Positions 8,744-16,765 are shown, counted from the first letter of the stretch. The stretch is DNA of 37,494 nucleotides from an uncultured Clostridia bacterium (GCA_946499275.1 CAMMRL010000022.1:1-37494); one strand, 5' to 3'. Program-made: numbers and translations. Notes: a model not told the origin generated them from the sequence alone.

Positions 8744-8852
8744 CCTTATCTTCCCGCGTTGTATATCCTTAACCGTCCCATACCAAAGCCGGCCGGACAG
8801 CCGGCGGGGAGAGGTTCTGCCCGTTTTCTTACCGATTTATCCTTTATTCGCC

Positions 8853-8861
8853 ATTATATCA
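8853..8861 (-). promoter_or_regulatory. Extended -10 promoter upstream of rlmB
   Basis: On the minus strand TGATATAAT (an extended -10, TGnTATAAT) lies about 110 bases before the rlmB start, with only a poor -35. The leader between them contains a GC-rich GCCGGC repeat pair near 8784-8803. The rest of 8744-9002 holds nothing I can name. Confidence 0.45.
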
Positions 8862-9002
8862 TACTTACACTGTAAAAAGGAAGGGGGATTATCGGGAAAA
8901 GGCGGGGAAAAGAAAGGGAATCCTGGAAATAGTAAGATACCGGCAATTCAATGGATATGTATGGAGCAAAAAACCGTGCCTGAAGGCCTACGGAATCCTC
9001 TG

Positions 9003-9032
9003 CAAAAAACGCCTTCCCGAAGGAAGGCGTTT
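9003..9032 (-). terminator. Intrinsic terminator
   Basis: Perfect stem AACGCCTTCC / GGAAGGCGTT with CGAA loop (about 9009-9032), followed on the minus strand by six T. It terminates the small leftward gene that ends at 9056. Confidence 0.8.
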
Positions 9033-9055
9033 TCCTTTTGTATTCCGAGACCCCG

Positions 9056-9418
9056 TCAGCGTACCAGCGCCATGAGCAAAGCCCCGGCCAGCATACCGAA
9101 CAAGCCGGCTACACCGCCGTGCAGGAAAAGCTGCTTTCTCCGTTGTCGCCGGTTCCATTTCAGCCCCGTGTAGCCTTCGGCGCCGCGGATCACCCGCTGT
9201 GCCTCTTCATGCAGCCTTCCCGGCTCCACGTCCGAAAAGCGCGGTCGGACAACGAGGAGCGCCCGCTCAAAATATTCGTTCCCGGTATCGATTACCTCGA
9301 TCATCTGCCGGTTGACTCCCTTTATCATTCGAACACCCCATCCTGCCTCAGTAAACGCCGCGTGCAGCGCTTTGTTTTCAGTATGGACGGGATAATCCCT
9401 ATTTATGCAGACAATCAA
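9056..9418 (-). CDS. Hypothetical protein with C-terminal membrane anchor
   Basis: I do not recognise the family. From the TTG at 9418 it has 120 residues: a soluble N-terminal part starting IVCINRDYPVHTENKALHAAF, a basic stretch (KWNRRQRRKQ), then a single C-terminal hydrophobic segment (LFLHGGVAGLFGMLAGALLMALV), giving a tail-anchored layout. The TTG is preferred because AAAGGGG lies nine bases upstream; the in-frame ATG at 9487 has no RBS and its extra 23 residues look non-structured. It has its own terminator. The upstream region 9419-9730 separates it from the DUF6062-like gene. Confidence 0.6.
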   Translation of the reverse strand: MIVCINRDYPVHTENKALHAAFTEAGWGVRMIKGVNRQMIEVIDTGNEYFERALLVVRPRFSDVEPGRLHEEAQRVIRGAEGYTGLKWNRRQRRKQLFLHGGVAGLFGMLAGALLMALVR

Positions 9419-9730
9419 CCGACGAGACCCCTTTCTTTTGACCGCGCAGCTATCGCTTTTGCTTACCCCGGGCGTATGGGATCTCATTTTTAACCATTTG
9501 GAAAGGTCGTATTACTATTTGTAAAGGAATTGTTAACGCAGTCGCTGTGGAAAACTTCGTGGAAAGTGTGAACAAAGCCGCCCCTTTCCAGGGATTTTCT
9601 CCAGTGGAAACTGTCAATTCCAGCTTTTAGCAACCATTTTTCCGTATATTTTTTGATACGGGGGGTTGAATCCCCTTTACGCTGCCGCGTTTTCCACCAT
9701 TTTTCTCCCTCTTCACAGTCTTCCCTATGG
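9419..9730. other. Non-coding gap with repeated GTGGAAA elements
   Basis: No convincing gene. Four copies of GTGGAAA occur: 9547-9553, 9559-9565, 9604-9610, and an inverted one at 9691-9697. The first forms TGTGGAAAA (9546-9554), the complement of a DnaA-box-like TTTTCCACA. A small CCGTAT/ATACGG hairpin with a T-rich loop lies near 9643-9662, followed by GGGG-TTGAA-TCCCC. Confidence 0.35.
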
Positions 9731-10426
9731 TTACGAAGGCTCACGAGTGGTAAGCCACCACACCGCCCGTTCAATGGAATCCTTGGAATTCCCCCAATCC
9801 GCCTCTTCCCCAGTATTTCGGTAATCAAACATCCGGCAAAAGTGGGAAACGTCGCCCCGCAATTCGGTTAAATACTTTCGGCAGAGGGAGGCGGCCGCCT
9901 TGGCAAAATCAGGCGCTGCCTTCTTGTTCATCTTGGCGCCGGCCGTTTCTACCAACAAAGAAAAATGCGGCAGGCAGAGAGCGGGCTGTTCTTCAAACAG
10001 ACGGCGGAAATCCTTTTCGTTTTCCCACAGCCGGCAGACAGTGGCCAGCATCCGTTCCATCGCCCAATCCACCTGCCGGCAGATAAAGCAGCTTCCCGAC
10101 GCCTGCCCGGCGGACTGCGCCTGTTTTTTGGAGCTTTTGCCAAGCACCGGCGGCCCGGCAAACACCTGCTTTTCCAGTTCATTAAGATGGCTTTCCAGAA
10201 TCAGCGCCACCCCTAAGCGGTTCCGTTTTTTCAGCATCATCTGGTAGTGGTCGAAGCAGAAGCCGAGCCGGTTGGTCTCCTGCCGCACGTCCGGTTCCAT
10301 CATCGCCGCGCCGGTAATGTACTCGGTCACCCGCGCTTCCAGCGTATTGCGCATCCGGCAGATCGGGCAGCCGTCCTTCGGCTCGAACACCTCGCTGACC
10401 GGAATACTGGTAATATCCTCCCTCAT
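9731..10426 (-). CDS. DUF6062-like protein with two CxxC pairs
   Basis: 231 residues, cytoplasmic, function unknown. It starts MREDITSIPVSEVFEPKDGC and contains CPIC near residue 20, a conserved-looking RQETNRLGFCFDHYQMML stretch, and a second CFIC in the middle. The paired CxxC motifs with nearby His suggest structural zinc binding, which is inference. The architecture matches the clostridial DUF6062 family as I remember it. The start at 10426 has GGAAAGG upstream; the longer frame to 10516 lacks an RBS. It is divergent from the OGG-like glycosylase, with face-to-face overlapping promoters. Confidence 0.7.
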   Translation of the reverse strand: MREDITSIPVSEVFEPKDGCPICRMRNTLEARVTEYITGAAMMEPDVRQETNRLGFCFDHYQMMLKKRNRLGVALILESHLNELEKQVFAGPPVLGKSSKKQAQSAGQASGSCFICRQVDWAMERMLATVCRLWENEKDFRRLFEEQPALCLPHFSLLVETAGAKMNKKAAPDFAKAAASLCRKYLTELRGDVSHFCRMFDYRNTGEEADWGNSKDSIERAVWWLTTREPS

Positions 10427-10498
10427 GGGCCGTTCATCCTTTCCGAAACGCGCCCGGCCGGACGGCCGCGCCGCGCTGAAATTTCCTATGGTTTTCCT

Positions 10499-10527
10499 TT
10501 CCCTATCATACCACATTGTGCTATACT
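10499..10527 (+). promoter_or_regulatory. Promoter of the 8-oxoguanine glycosylase gene
   Basis: TATACT at 10522-10527 with TTCCCT 17 bases upstream (10499-10504). The -10 is good and the -35 is weak. It overlaps the opposing promoter of the DUF6062-like gene. Confidence 0.45.
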
Positions 10528-10533
10528 TGTACA
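10505..10533 (-). promoter_or_regulatory. Promoter of the DUF6062-like gene
   Basis: On the minus strand: TGTACA (10533-10528), a 17-base spacer ending in TGG, then TATGAT (10510-10505), giving an extended -10. It occupies the same bases as the opposing glycosylase promoter, so the two should exclude each other. Confidence 0.5.
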
Positions 10534-10567
10534 GGAATCGACAGGGAAAGGGCGGGAATCCGATTTG

Positions 10568-11437
10568 ATGCAGATCATGGAAAACCCGGAAGGGGTCCTG
10601 GTAACCGGCTTGGAACTATTCCGGCTGGAAGATACGCTGGACTGCGGGCAGTGTTTCCGCTTCCGCCGGGACGGGGACGGCTGGCGGGGAGTGGCGGGAA
10701 ACCGCCCGCTTTTTCTCAGGGAAACTCCCGAGGGCGTGCTGTTTTCCTGTACGCGGGAGGAATTCGAAGCCTTCTGGCGGGGATATTTCGATCTGGACCG
10801 CGATTACGCGGCGCTGCGGGACGGCTACCGGAACCTCTCCGCACAGGGGAAGGACTTGTCCTCCCTGCGGGAATGCGCCCTGTACGCGCCCGGCATCCGC
10901 GTCCTACGGCAGGACGCTTTTGAAGCCCTGATTTCCTTCATTATCTCCCAGAACAACAATGTTGGGCGGATACAAGGCATTGTCGCCCGCCTCTGCCGCC
11001 GGTTCGGGGAACCCTGCGGGGCCGACCCGCTGGAACCCGACGGCGTAGCGTATGCCTTCCCCGTCCCCGAAGCCCTCGCTGGGCGGACGGAGGACGACCT
11101 CGCCCTATTGCGGGCCGGTTGGCGGGCCGGGTATATTTTGGACGCCGCCCGAAAGGTCGCGTCCGGGGAAATCGACCTGCCGGCGATCGCCGCCCTTCCC
11201 CTGCCCGAAGCGCGCGCCCAGCTGCAAACGATCCGGGGCGTCGGCCCCAAGGTGGCGGAATGCGTGCTGCTGTACGGCATGGCCCGCATGGAAGCCTTTC
11301 CGCTTGACGTATGGATGAAGCGCGCGATGAAGCAGCTCTTCCCCGGCTGCACCCCGGCGGATTTCGGGGACTGCGCCGGGATCGCCCAGCAGTATATTTT
11401 CCATTACTGCCGCCGTCACCCATCGTTGGTGCGGTAA
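10568..11437 (+). CDS. 8-oxoguanine DNA glycosylase/AP lyase, OGG1-like (HhH-GPD)
   Basis: Predicted bifunctional base-excision enzyme removing 8-oxoguanine opposite C. The 289-residue protein has the OGG N-terminal domain (DTLDCGQCFRFRR, residues 22-34), ISFIISQNNNVGRI (122-135), and the helix-hairpin-helix TIRGVGPKVAECVLLYG with the Schiff-base Lys at 228. FPLDVWMKR follows with the catalytic Asp at 247. The 19-residue distance between them equals that of Lys249/Asp268 in human OGG1. The ATG at 10568 lies after GGGCGGG; the long in-frame upstream extension has no glycosylase similarity. Together with mutY in the same window it covers two arms of the 8-oxoguanine defence. Confidence 0.92.
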   Translation: MQIMENPEGVLVTGLELFRLEDTLDCGQCFRFRRDGDGWRGVAGNRPLFLRETPEGVLFSCTREEFEAFWRGYFDLDRDYAALRDGYRNLSAQGKDLSSLRECALYAPGIRVLRQDAFEALISFIISQNNNVGRIQGIVARLCRRFGEPCGADPLEPDGVAYAFPVPEALAGRTEDDLALLRAGWRAGYILDAARKVASGEIDLPAIAALPLPEARAQLQTIRGVGPKVAECVLLYGMARMEAFPLDVWMKRAMKQLFPGCTPADFGDCAGIAQQYIFHYCRRHPSLVR

Positions 11438-11560
11438 ACGGTGCGTGCATTTCCCCAACCGTAGAAAAACAACCGGGCTTATTCGTCCAAAAGCAGCAGA
11501 TTTCACAAACTTATTTCTCTCAAAAGCGATAAATTTTTAACAACTCCCGCTTCCCTCCCC

Positions 11561-11589
11561 TTTCCCTTTTGCAAAAAGTATTGTATACT
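11561..11589 (+). promoter_or_regulatory. Possible promoter of the aldolase gene
   Basis: TATACT at 11584-11589, 18 bases before the AGGAGG of fba, with TTTCCC at 11561-11566 at the -35 position. The -10 is convincing; the -35 is weak. Confidence 0.45.
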
Positions 11590-11621
11590 AGAGTGGAATA
11601 AAAAACAGGAGGTTGATCCCC

Positions 11622-12557
11622 ATGCCGCTTGTAAACACCAGAGAAATGTTCAAAAAAGCCTACGAAAGTGGCTACGCCATCGGCGCTTTCAATGTCAACA
11701 ACATGGAAATCGTTCAGGGTATCGTGGAAGCCTGCAAACAGACGAATTCCCCGGTTATCCTTCAGGCTTCCGGCGGCGCCCGGAAATACGCCCACTCCGC
11801 TTACCTGACCGCGATGGTCAAGGCCGCGGTGGAAGAAACCGGCCTGCCGATCGCCCTGCACCTCGACCACGGCAACAGCTTCGAACTGTGCAAGGACTGC
11901 ATCGACAGCGGCTTTACTTCGGTGATGATCGACGGCTCCCATCTGCCGTATGAAGAAAATGTCGCCCTTGCCAAGAAGGTGGTGGAGTACGCGCATCCCC
12001 GTAACGTGACGGTGGAAGCCGAGCTCGGCCAGCTCGCCGGCATCGAAGACGAAGTGAACGTCGATGCGGACAAGGCGTCCTATACCGATCCGGAACAGGT
12101 GCAGGATTTCGTGACCCGCACCGGTGTGGACTCCCTGGCGATTGCCATCGGCACCAGCCACGGCGCGTTCAAGTTCAAGCCTGGCCAGAAGCCGCAGCTC
12201 CGTTTCGACATCCTGCAGGAAGTGATGGACCGCCTGCCTGGTTTCCCGATCGTCCTGCACGGCGCTTCCTCGGTTATGCCGGATTATGTCGCCATGATCA
12301 ACGAATTCGGTGGCAAGATGGACGACGCGATCGGCATCCCGGAGGATATGCTCCGCAAGGCGGCGAGCATGGCCGTCTGCAAAATCAACGTGGACTCCGA
12401 CCTGCGGCTGGCGATGACCGCCGGCATCCGCAAACACCTGGCGGAGAACCCGTCCCATTTCGATCCCCGCCAGTACCTCGGCGACGGCCGTGAAGCCATC
12501 ACCGCCGTAGTAAAGCACAAGATCGAAACGGTGCTTGGCTGCGCGAACCAGGCGTAA
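11622..12557 (+). CDS. fba: Class II fructose-1,6-bisphosphate aldolase
   Basis: Zinc-dependent aldolase splitting fructose-1,6-bisphosphate into glyceraldehyde-3-phosphate and dihydroxyacetone phosphate in cytoplasmic glycolysis. The 311-residue protein shows the family marks: GAFNVNNME, HLDHGNSFE (catalytic Asp and metal His), GFTSVMIDGSHLPYEENV, EAELGQLAG, IGTSHGAFKF, VLHGASS and KINVDSDLR. The ATG at 11622 is preceded by a perfect AGGAGG (11607-11612); the TTG at 11613 is inside that region and not used. It is monocistronic, with its own promoter and a strong terminator. Confidence 0.96.
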   Translation: MPLVNTREMFKKAYESGYAIGAFNVNNMEIVQGIVEACKQTNSPVILQASGGARKYAHSAYLTAMVKAAVEETGLPIALHLDHGNSFELCKDCIDSGFTSVMIDGSHLPYEENVALAKKVVEYAHPRNVTVEAELGQLAGIEDEVNVDADKASYTDPEQVQDFVTRTGVDSLAIAIGTSHGAFKFKPGQKPQLRFDILQEVMDRLPGFPIVLHGASSVMPDYVAMINEFGGKMDDAIGIPEDMLRKAASMAVCKINVDSDLRLAMTAGIRKHLAENPSHFDPRQYLGDGREAITAVVKHKIETVLGCANQA

Positions 12558-12575
12558 TTTCTCTTAAAACCGGCT

Positions 12576-12611
12576 GGGAGAGGACGGTATTTTACTGTCC
12601 TCTCCCTTTTT
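12576..12611 (+). terminator. Intrinsic terminator of fba
   Basis: Stem GGGAGAGGAC (12576-12585) / GTCCTCTCCC (12597-12606) followed by TTTTT. Confidence 0.88.
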
Positions 12612-12655
12612 ACTGCGAAATTGGTGAAATTATGGAGAAAGGCAAGTTTTTCCCC

Positions 12656-12684
12656 TTTTCACCGGGAACGCCATATGCTATAAT
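12656..12684 (+). promoter_or_regulatory. Promoter of the lysozyme lipoprotein gene
   Basis: TTTTCA (12656-12661), a 17-base spacer and a perfect TATAAT (12679-12684). The transcript would carry a leader of about 125 bases. Confidence 0.65.
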
Positions 12685-12693
12685 ATTAGATAA

Positions 12694-12785
12694 GCCTTTC
12701 GCCGGTATCGGTAGAAAAACCGGGACAGGCCGTGAAGGAGAATTTCCACCGCTGGAATGGGGAAGCAACAGGCAGCCTACGCTGC
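12694..12785 (+). promoter_or_regulatory. Structured 5' leader of the lysozyme gene
   Basis: The leader can fold: GCCT (12694-12697) with AGGC (12727-12730) enclosing CCGGT/ACCGG (12702-12706 / 12719-12723), and a separate perfect hairpin GCAGC-CTAC-GCTGC (12772-12785). It matches no riboswitch consensus I know (c-di-AMP, c-di-GMP, cobalamin and TPP were considered). Confidence 0.3.
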
Positions 12786-12815
12786 ATGGACAATACATAA
12801 ACAGGAGGGATTTCC

Positions 12816-14123
12816 GTGGTACGTCGATGGAAAAAAGGGGGCACCGGGCTGTTGGCCTGCCTTCTCGCCATAGCTTTGTGCAGTTGCGGCGCGCCGCAGA
12901 AAGCGCAGGTCCCGGATCCTACGCCGATCGTGGGCACCGGTACCGCCCTGGACGCGGAAGCGACCGAAAAACAGGAGACGCAGACGACTGCTCCGTCCAC
13001 CACTACGGAAACCTCCGGGTCGCAGACGGAAACGACCACCCCCCCGGAACCGACCAAGCCGGACGATGTGGACATGACCGAGGACGAATGGGAAGACTAT
13101 GTGAAGGATGACCCGCAGGCCCAGCGCCCGCATGAACCCGAAGCCCCGCCGGAAGATACCCTCCCTTCCGTGGCCCCTCCTCCGAAACCGACCACCACAA
13201 CGGCGACCAGCACAACGACGACCACGACAACCACAACCACTGAGTCAACCACAACCACTGGTGGGACAACGGGCGGTTCCACTTCCTCCACCTCGGAGTC
13301 CTCCTCGTCTTCGGGAACGACGACCACCACCGCGACGACCACCGCATCGACACAGGCCCCGCCCCAAGACGGCTGGTATGTAAACGACGGCAAAACCTAT
13401 TATTACTCCGGCGGAAAGCCGGTGACCGGTTATCAGACGATGGGCGGCATTCGGTATTATTTTGATGCCGAGGGCGCGCTGAGTTCCAAGGTGGGCATCG
13501 ATGTCTCCTACGCCCAGGGAACGGTCGACTGGAAAAAGGTCAAGGCGGCCGGCATCGACTTTGCGATGATCCGGGTGGGGTTCCGCGGATACGGTACAGC
13601 CAAGATGGTGATGGACGTACAGTTCGACAAGAACATCCAGGGGGCAACCGCCGCCGGGATTGACTGCGGCGTCTATTTCTTTACTCAGGCCATCAATCAA
13701 GCGGAAGCCCGGGAAGAAGCGCAATTTACGCTGAACGCCATTAAGAAGTATAAAGTAACCTATCCGATCGTGATCGATACGGAACGAGTTAACGCCTCCG
13801 ACGCCCGCGCCAATAATCTGAGCGTATCGGTCCGCACCAATGTTATCAATGCCTTCTGTGACGAAGTGAGGAAGAACGGCTATTATCCGATGGTCTACGC
13901 CGATAAAGGATGGCTGACCTACAACCTGGATTCCAGCCGCCTGACCGCAGACATCTGGCTCGCCCAGTACAACGACACGGTGACTTATACGGGAGAGTAT
14001 AAGATCTGGCAGTACACCTCTCTCGGACAGATCGACGGCATCACCCAGAACACGGTGGACATGAACGTCGGCCTGGTCGATTACGCAGCTTACCTGCGTG
14101 AAAATGGGTGGAACAATCTATAA
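12816..14123 (+). CDS. Secreted lipoprotein lysozyme, glycoside hydrolase family 25
   Basis: Predicted N-acetylmuramidase of the cell surface. The 435-residue protein has a signal peptide with lipobox LCSC (Cys24), an acidic/Pro-rich linker, and a Thr/Ser-rich stretch at about 125-180 with a run of Thr. A choline/glucan-binding-like repeat follows (WYVNDGKTYYYSGGKPVTGY, then GIRYYFDAEGAL). The GH25 domain starts at GIDVSYAQG (Asp229) and has the DTE pair (321-323). The GTG at 12816 has AGGAGG seven bases upstream. A role in wall turnover or competition is inference. The Thr tract is encoded by a simple-sequence DNA region (13190-13350), prone to length change. Confidence 0.92.
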   Translation: MVRRWKKGGTGLLACLLAIALCSCGAPQKAQVPDPTPIVGTGTALDAEATEKQETQTTAPSTTTETSGSQTETTTPPEPTKPDDVDMTEDEWEDYVKDDPQAQRPHEPEAPPEDTLPSVAPPPKPTTTTATSTTTTTTTTTTESTTTTGGTTGGSTSSTSESSSSSGTTTTTATTTASTQAPPQDGWYVNDGKTYYYSGGKPVTGYQTMGGIRYYFDAEGALSSKVGIDVSYAQGTVDWKKVKAAGIDFAMIRVGFRGYGTAKMVMDVQFDKNIQGATAAGIDCGVYFFTQAINQAEAREEAQFTLNAIKKYKVTYPIVIDTERVNASDARANNLSVSVRTNVINAFCDEVRKNGYYPMVYADKGWLTYNLDSSRLTADIWLAQYNDTVTYTGEYKIWQYTSLGQIDGITQNTVDMNVGLVDYAAYLRENGWNNL

Positions 14124-14134
14124 ACCCGATAAAA

Positions 14135-14184
14135 AGAGAAACGCCTAGAGGTTATGTCTTACAGACCTCTAGGCGTTTCTCTTT
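14135..14184. terminator. Strong bidirectional intrinsic terminator
   Basis: An 18-base perfect stem, 14135-14152 paired with 14165-14182, with T-rich tails on both strands. It ends the lysozyme gene and can also stop leftward transcription from the FAD oxidoreductase gene. Confidence 0.88.
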
Positions 14185-14243
14185 CCCTTTATTTACAAAA
14201 AATCGCGGGTTTCGATGGAAGTGGACCGAAAATAAAAATGATT

Positions 14244-14293
14244 TACCAATAAACTTTCTTTCGAAGGAACGCGCTTTTGCAGGCTATTGGTAA
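14244..14293. repeat. Inverted repeat TTACCAATA / TATTGGTAA
   Basis: Nine-base arms TTACCAATA (near 14244-14252) and TATTGGTAA (near 14285-14293), about 32 bases apart, in the gap between the lysozyme terminator and the FAD oxidoreductase stop. On the minus strand the arms are followed by a T-rich stretch, so it may form part of a transcript end. Confidence 0.35.
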
Positions 14294-14401
14294 TCTCCGG
14301 AAACGCCGTCTACTAGCGGTAGGATATGGGGCGCGATGCAAAATACCTGTTTCCCTCAGGGCCAGCCGCACAACCCGGCCGTGAACCAGTGGCTTCCCTT
14401 T

Positions 14402-15652
14402 TTAATGCTTGACTCGCCATTCGCGGCGGGGGGAAAACAGGCCGAGTTCCTGGTTGGCCTTCCCCTCGTATTGTTCCAGCAGCAGGCGGCTGGCGATTTC
14501 GGAATACAGCAGGCCGTTTTCCCCGCAGCATAAGGCGTAAGCGATCCGCTCTTCCTCCGGCAGACGGCCGAGCACCGGCAGGCCGTCCCCTGTTCGTCCC
14601 GTGCGGGAAGCGTATACATAATCCGCCGTGATCCCCCGGATGGCCGGAAACATGTCGCGGAGCTGCTTTTCCAGTTGTTCATATTTCTTCTGCCCGGCGG
14701 AGGACAGCTCCAGCATGCCTCCCAACCGCCCGTGTTCGTCCACCAGCGCGGAACCCAGCCCACCGATCAGAATCCGGTTATCCGGCGTTACGGTCAGGAA
14801 TACTCGCGGCTCATCCTGCGTGTGGATCAGGCAAGGGCCGCGCCAACCGGAAAAGTCCTCCACCGGTTCGGTCACCACGGTATAAGCCGTTGCTGTGCGT
14901 TCCAGCCCGCCGCACTGCTTATCCGTTTCCAAGCCGGCGGCGACAATCGCATACTCCGCACGCACGGTATGGCCGGTGGTGCATTCCAGGCGAACCTTTC
15001 CCTCTTCGCAGTGATCCACCACGGAAACACCGGTATTTTCATAAATACGCGCCCCCGCCTGTGTCGCCAGCGATGCCGCTGCATGAACCAGACGGTACGG
15101 GTCCACCTGTGCCCCGGCGCCGGGCGAATACACGCCGGTCTCCATAGGGAAGGTGAACTGTTCCGCCGCGGTATGCGCGCTGAGCAGTTCGGAATTGATC
15201 CCGTTATGCAGCCGTAGGGAAAACTCCCGGCGGATGGTGTCCGCCCCTTTGCGCTCCTGTGCGTACCGCAGAGTGTCCATACGGCGGAACCCGCAGCCGT
15301 CTCCGCTTTCCTTACAGAGAGCTTCCAGGTTACCGATCGCTTCCTGGAACAGCTTCACCGCCATCATCGTCCGGTCGGCGCCGATCTTATCCACCAGTTC
15401 GGTCAGGCATTCGTCCCCATCTAAGCACATCATCCCGCTGGACGCGGCGGTTCCTCCATAGCCGAGAGGTTCCGCTCCTAATACTACCGTGTCGTAACCG
15501 GCCCGAGCAAAACGCAGGGCGCATAAGACGGCGGTCAGGCCGCCGCCCACGATCGCTACCTTGCAGTCCAGGTCCTGCGAAAGCCAGGGATACTGCGCCG
15601 GCGCTTCATTGACCCCGGTCCAGTAGACCGCCTTTGTCGTTTTTTTCACCAT
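14402..15652 (-). CDS. FAD-dependent oxidoreductase, DadA/glycine oxidase-like
   Basis: Predicted flavoprotein oxidising an amine or amino acid. The 416-residue protein has the dinucleotide-binding VAIVGGGLTA (33-41), a GYGGTAASSGMM stretch typical of the DAO fold, AIVAAGLETD in the middle, and a C-terminal SRTGRTGDGLPVLG followed by CCGENGLLYSEIAS, as in gamma-glutamylputrescine oxidase/DadA-type proteins. The start at 15652 (ATG) has AAAGG upstream; the extra 43 residues of the longer frame overlap a terminator and lack similarity. It stands alone, so the substrate cannot be inferred from neighbours. Confidence 0.85.
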   Translation of the reverse strand: MVKKTTKAVYWTGVNEAPAQYPWLSQDLDCKVAIVGGGLTAVLCALRFARAGYDTVVLGAEPLGYGGTAASSGMMCLDGDECLTELVDKIGADRTMMAVKLFQEAIGNLEALCKESGDGCGFRRMDTLRYAQERKGADTIRREFSLRLHNGINSELLSAHTAAEQFTFPMETGVYSPGAGAQVDPYRLVHAAASLATQAGARIYENTGVSVVDHCEEGKVRLECTTGHTVRAEYAIVAAGLETDKQCGGLERTATAYTVVTEPVEDFSGWRGPCLIHTQDEPRVFLTVTPDNRILIGGLGSALVDEHGRLGGMLELSSAGQKKYEQLEKQLRDMFPAIRGITADYVYASRTGRTGDGLPVLGRLPEEERIAYALCCGENGLLYSEIASRLLLEQYEGKANQELGLFSPRREWRVKH

Positions 15653-15772
15653 CTGCCATCGTTCCTTTCCCGTTTCTGTTCCCAATTCTTTTTCCACGCA
15701 GCCGAATAGCGGCTGAATCAACCGAATACGCTTATTTTGATTGAAAAACGCCGAGATATACGCCGGTTGCAG

Positions 15773-15818
15773 AAAAAACACAGGGAAAAGCGCAAAAGCG
15801 CTTTTCCCTGTGTTTTTT
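15773..15818 (-). terminator. Intrinsic terminator of the phosphodiesterase-fold gene
   Basis: A 21-base perfect stem, 15773-15793 with 15798-15818, AAAA loop, T-rich at both ends. It sits just past the stop of the leftward gene at 15841 and insulates the FAD oxidoreductase gene. Confidence 0.88.
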
Positions 15819-15840
15819 AACTTCCAATAACAACGACCGA

Positions 15841-16686
15841 CTAACCCGCCTGCGCGGCATTGGCCGATGGAACCGTCTCTTTCAACCGCAACACCGCCAC
15901 AAGAGGATAGTGATCGGACGGATATCGTCCGTCCTCGCAGAACGTATCGACATACGCCTGATCCACTGCAAACTCCTCCGAGACAAAAATATAATCGATC
16001 GGGGAACCTTTCCAGCGGCCTTTGAAGCCGTGATAGGTGTTCCTCGTCTCCCCCGCCTGAGGGCTGGAGAAGATGTTCGTCAGATGGATATCGCTGTAAT
16101 TGTGCTGGTTTTCCGACAAAATACGGATCGGCTTGCTGTCGGGATGGGCGTTCATGTCCCCCATCAGGATGGTAGGCAGCTTCTCCTTTTTATTCAGCCG
16201 GTGCATGTACTCGAGGATAATCCGCACGCTGAGGGTGCGGGCCGGAGGACATAAATGGTCGAAATGGGTATTGAAAACCCGCACCGTCCGCCCCCATTCC
16301 GCCACATACACCTCGCATACGGTGCAGATCCGCGGAAACGCGGAAAAATACGCCCGGCTGCCGCATTTTTCCGGATGTTTGGAAAGCCAGAAGGTATCGG
16401 AAAAACGGGCCTTTGCCTTTTCCCCGCGCACCAGGATCGCCGAATGCTCACTGAGCAACTTTTTCGTCCGACCGGAACCGAAGATGCTATATTCCCGGAG
16501 ACGGGCAAGGATATCCTCCTTCATCGCGGGCATCATTTCCTGTACCCCTACAATCGCCGCACCGGATTCCCGGATCATACGGGCTATGATATCCCGCCGC
16601 ACCGTCCAGCTCCGCACGCGGGAACGTGCGCCGAAAAAAGAGTCGTGGCGCAGATTAAAGGACGCCACCTTGATTGCCGAAGTCAT
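15841..16686 (-). CDS. Endonuclease/exonuclease/phosphatase-family protein
   Basis: A 281-residue metal-dependent phosphodiesterase/phosphatase fold (DNase I/APE-like superfamily). Visible motifs in order: ASFNLRHD near the start (Asn), VGVQEM (metal Glu), FNTHFDH, ILMGDMNAHPDS (Asp/Asn), SPIDYIFVS and PSDHYPLVA (catalytic Asp-His). No signal peptide or membrane segment. The superfamily includes nucleases, CCR4-like deadenylases and sugar or lipid phosphodiesterases, so the substrate is open. The ATG at 16686 follows AGGAGG by six bases. Promoter and terminator are both visible, so it is monocistronic. Confidence 0.88.
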   Translation of the reverse strand: MTSAIKVASFNLRHDSFFGARSRVRSWTVRRDIIARMIRESGAAIVGVQEMMPAMKEDILARLREYSIFGSGRTKKLLSEHSAILVRGEKAKARFSDTFWLSKHPEKCGSRAYFSAFPRICTVCEVYVAEWGRTVRVFNTHFDHLCPPARTLSVRIILEYMHRLNKKEKLPTILMGDMNAHPDSKPIRILSENQHNYSDIHLTNIFSSPQAGETRNTYHGFKGRWKGSPIDYIFVSEEFAVDQAYVDTFCEDGRYPSDHYPLVAVLRLKETVPSANAAQAG

Positions 16687-16737
16687 CCAATTCCTCCTGA
16701 TACAACCGAAAAATATGCGGTGATAAACGCTATCCTT

Positions 16738-16765
16738 ATGATACCCCCTCCCACCAAAAAGTCAA
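16738..16765 (-). promoter_or_regulatory. Promoter of the endonuclease/phosphatase-family gene
   Basis: Minus strand TTGACT (16765-16760), a 16-base spacer and TATCAT (16743-16738). A second TTGACA lies just upstream (16778-16773). Confidence 0.6.

Noticed and set aside
9546..9697. Replication origin
   Set aside because: Only one DnaA-box-like site and no dnaA, dnaN, rpmH or AT-rich unwinding region nearby.
11520..12518. Leftward 332-codon frame opposite the aldolase
   Set aside because: Antisense shadow of fba; no recognisable domain.
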